Source: Capitulum mitella
Taxonomy: Eukaryota; Arthropoda; Thecostraca; Pollicipedomorpha; Pollicipedidae
Length of the DNA stretch: 64,000 nucleotides
Direction: 5' to 3'
Assembly: GCA_030062745.1 (NCBI GenBank)
Contig: CP099845.1
Location: 16,718,903 to 16,782,902 of the forward strand
This document shows, in pieces, positions 61,236 through 64,000 of this stretch. The notes under the pieces were generated by a model, which ran no database searches, was not told the origin of the DNA, and saw only the letters and a program-made list of their open reading frames with translations. Position numbers and translations under genes: made by a program. Positions within the stretch are counted from its first letter, which is position 1; each line of letters opens with the position of its first letter.

Positions 61236-61857
61236 GGAATTATCAAAGGCGAGCTCAGGATTTCGGCCGGGGGTGGGCAAATCGGATCAGGGCCCCCTCG
61301 AAACCAATGGCGGCTCATGGGCACCTGTCAGGTCGGCAGGAACGTCTTTACAGGCAGGCAGGGGCCTCTTTACATTCCAGCGGGCCCCTTTACAAGCCAG
61401 CCGGAAGTCTTTATTGGCCAGCAGGGGCCTTCTTACGACCGAAAGGAGATTCATCCAGGAACCCGGCAGGGGCTCTTTATGGATCGGCATGGGGCCTTAT
61501 TTAGACAAACAATGAACCCCCTACAAACTAGTAGGGGTCCCTAAAAGCTTGTTCAGACCACTGGCCTCTCTTCATAGCACACATAGCCTTTTTGTATATT
61601 CTGAGTACGTTTTTTAGGTTCGTAAGCCTTCTTTAATGCTTAAAATATTCTTATTTTGCTTTAAGTATCTACTAAGGACAGCGTTAAACGCCCTGCGTGC
61701 ACCTCACACTCTCAAAAGTACTGGGACCAAAGGCCCCAGCACTTCAGGTCTCCCTGGGCCGGAAAACCCCAGGGGGCCTGCACGGACACCAGGGGGGCCG
61801 CTTGGCTTCGGGGGAGGGGGACCGCGGCCCCTTTGGCCCCTCTTAGCTACGCCACTG
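61236..61857 (-). mobile_element. Degraded non-autonomous transposable element
   Basis: Read on the minus strand, one end is CAGTGGCGTAGCTAAGAGG followed by G-rich/C-rich runs. That resembles a terminal sequence I recall from repetitive elements in many invertebrates. The other end, near 61250, reads GAGCTCAGGATTTCGGCC followed by GGGGGTGGG. Between them, 61345-61535 holds an imperfect 20-35 bp internal repeat (CAGGGGCCTCTTTACA-like). No transposase or reverse transcriptase frame is present. Superfamily cannot be assigned by eye. Confidence 0.6.
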
Positions 61858-62940
61858 TTACTGTGTGGCAGACATGTCCATGTAGACAGAGAATAGCAGA
61901 ATCGTTTATGAATGGCATTGCGATTATGCACTTTGCCACTTTGCACTTTGCGGGATATTCTAATGAACTGCAATCGGACTTCAGGGCATTTTTGCACCTT
62001 TGGTACATTGAATACATTGAAGACAAAACAGATGGGGTCAAGTGGATACCTGGGGTATACATGGTGTATTTCATGGTGGATGCATGGTGAATATCAGCAT
62101 GGAATCTGAAAGAGCTACTTAAGCTCGGTGAACATCGGTTTCTATCTGGCCCCGTAATTTTCCTCGTCCTTCTGATAACTGTGTCTAGATTATTACTTTC
62201 ACTAGACTTTAACTCGGACTCTGAAAGCGCCAAAAGACGTCAGACGTAAACTTAAGATGGTGACAAACGGGAAACAATAAGGTGCAGAACAGTCGTACGC
62301 AGAAGAGCATCGCGTTCCATTTTGAGTCGTTGAATCTGAGTAAGACGCCGGTGAATACTGCCGTCCTGTATCATTTTCTGCAGGGTAAAGCCGAGTATGA
62401 TCAGTGATCGGATTGTCCCAGTCTGGGTTTCGGTCGTGTGCGGTGCCGATTTCCTGCGCGGCGGCCGGCCGGACGGCGCTGAGCTGGACGGAGAGGCGCC
62501 GGCCGCCGCTGGCTGTATCGACAGCCGCTCCCCGTCAGCGTCGCCACCTCACTCTGTGAAAGATATCTTGCAATCTAAATTATGGTAGATGCAGAGACAA
62601 AATGCGTACACTGTTATTCGGCATTCAGCTTATTTTCAGTGTGGTCATCATTTCCTATATGTTATATTAGTATCTTTTCATAGCTTACTGTGAGTGTCCG
62701 ACGGTGTTGATACATCAGGGTTTACATCACATCCTTTTGAATCGAAGCCAAAAGGCGCAGTAAAATTGCCGCAGTAACTATAGCATGAGTCAAATACTTA
62801 ATATCATTTAAATAGTTTATGTGTGGTCAAAATATCGTTCAAATAATTTCGCATCAACGGTGGGTGTTGTCAACCTTCAACTGAAAAGGTTGTGTGACAA
62901 AGCTGAAACTGGTGTTTCAGTCCTCGTTCATCAATGAGGG
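61858..62940. other. Non-coding; small CpG patch at 62440-62550
   Basis: Mostly AT-rich. The short GC-rich patch contains GGCCGGCC near 62464. Nothing else is supported. Confidence 0.5.
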
Positions 62941-64000
62941 ATGAGCATGCTCACTGAAACGACTTTCTCATTAAAAGGCCCCTTCGTAAACGGGTTACGA
63001 CTTTGTAGTCTCTACACAGCTGATGTTGGTCACTGTCGTCCCATGTTTAACCCTATTCCCGGAGGGCTAGACGGTATGGTCGATTCCCGGCAGGGGGGCG
63101 GATTCGACCCCCCCTGCGATCTCGAGAACTACACATCCGATTTCATCGCAACAAATGACAATCGATTTGCCATGACGTGGACTACACTTTGAAAAACGGG
63201 TTTCCAAAATTTTGAAAGGAGTGGATACATGGGGCAAAAATATCAAAATGAGGGGTACTTTTGGACTCCTTCTAACTCCGTTGTTTATGAACCGATTTCG
63301 ATGAGACTGGCATGAATCGAGAGATTATGGATGGGACTTTAAAAATTGGCACACACATTTGAAATTTTGATAAAATTCATAGCCGTTTACAGGGTTTCAA
63401 AAATAGGAGGATTAGGTTTTCAACAACTGAATGAACGAAAAAGGCAAAAGCACTTTTTTATTTCTGCTAGTCATGTCATGCTAAAGAAGTGCAAATGGTA
63501 TTGCAATGTTTGTATAGTGCTAGTATAGGCGGTGTCAGGGACATGAAAAAGGGGAAACTGTCATGGTCACATGCTCCTCAGATCTTTTGACCTTAAGTGA
63601 CCTCCAGTGACCTTGGAGTCACTTGGAATGATCTGGTGTGCATTTAATATTATCTGTAAACGTTTCTGATCATCTGAATTCACTCTATTTCAAAAATTCC
63701 ATTTTACGGCTATTGTGTTAGAGTACGCGCACTGACATTTTAGGTCAAAGCTCCGTGACCCGATCTGATATCAAGCTGAAACTTGATACGTAGGTAAATG
63801 GCACCCTTGTACTTCACATGTATTCTGGGTTTGACATTTCAAAAAATAGCGCCGAAATTATTACTATAAAACCGTGACCTCTGATGAACAAAATTGTTTG
63901 CACGTCACCCAACTGTTTAGCTATGCAATCATATAAAGTTTTAAGCTCTATCTTAAAAATATTGTTTTTGACAGTCACTTTCCTTTTACCCTCAACAGGG
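62941..64000. mobile_element. Probable interspersed repeat, continues past the right edge
   Basis: The style changes here. TTAACCCTATTCCCGG is followed by a G6/C7 pairing segment around GGATTCGACC (about 63096-63115). AT-rich sequence with TGACCT runs comes next, and no coding frame. This texture is typical of high-copy invertebrate repeats. No end is visible on the right, and the family is not identified. Confidence 0.4.
63588..63613 (-). promoter_or_regulatory. Three TGACCT half-sites spaced 10 bp
   Basis: TGACCT at 63588, 63598 and 63608, each pair separated by four bases (TAAG, CCAG). Same DR4 geometry as at 21687-21712. Because it lies in a probable repeat, it may be repeat sequence rather than a receptor site. 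Confidence 0.4.

Noticed and set aside
63050..63120. tRNA gene from GTCGATTCCCGG-like text
   Set aside because: No A box, no cloverleaf pairing and wrong spacing. It sits in a probable interspersed repeat.

Overview
The window looks like non-coding DNA from an animal nuclear genome. No stretch of compact, conserved coding sequence appears on either strand. I saw no reverse transcriptase, transposase, zinc-finger or homeodomain signature in the long open frames, no recognisable rRNA or tRNA, and no CRISPR array. Long CT/GA microsatellites, CpG-rich blocks, many GC-rich minisatellites, and an element end reading CAGTGGCGTAGCTA on the minus strand all fit an invertebrate, perhaps an aquatic arthropod such as a crustacean. 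That placement is an inference, not proven by the sequence.

Layout. Moderate-GC or AT-rich unique DNA alternates with GC-rich, CpG-rich blocks (about 2.5-2.9, 7.7-8.2, 9.4-10.0, 13.8-15.5, 17.8-19.3, 20.0-22.2, 26.9-27.3, 29.8-30.7, 32.1-33.6, 46.6-47.6, 51.0-51.8, 53.9-54.1, 54.8-56.1 and 57.1-57.7 kb). The palindrome GGCCGGCC recurs in many of them. About 25 different minisatellites cover very roughly 10 kb. Their periods include 13, 16, 23-24, 26, 27, 29, 33, 40, 44, 54, 57 and about 92 bp. Nearly all long open reading frames in the window are these arrays read through, and are not treated here as genes.

The best gene evidence is at 51.13-51.44 kb on the minus strand: a 104-nt candidate first coding exon (His/Met-rich N-terminus, good Kozak context, strong GTACGT splice donor) lying downstream of an initiator-like TCAGT, a CCAAT box and a GC box. 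Its family is not recognised. The rest of that gene would lie at lower coordinates or beyond the left edge, so much of the window could be its first intron. Regulatory-looking sites recur: nine POU octamers, five perfect CREs, two full GTCACGTGAC palindromes plus a three-site CACGTGAC cluster, and two TGACCT arrays with 10-bp spacing.

Mobile DNA is clearest at 61.24-61.86 kb (a degraded non-autonomous element) and probable from about 62.94 kb to the right edge. I found no evidence for a new protein-coded system. The unusual property of the window is its density of unrelated tandem arrays, many with a short inverted repeat in every unit and several with two alternating unit types.
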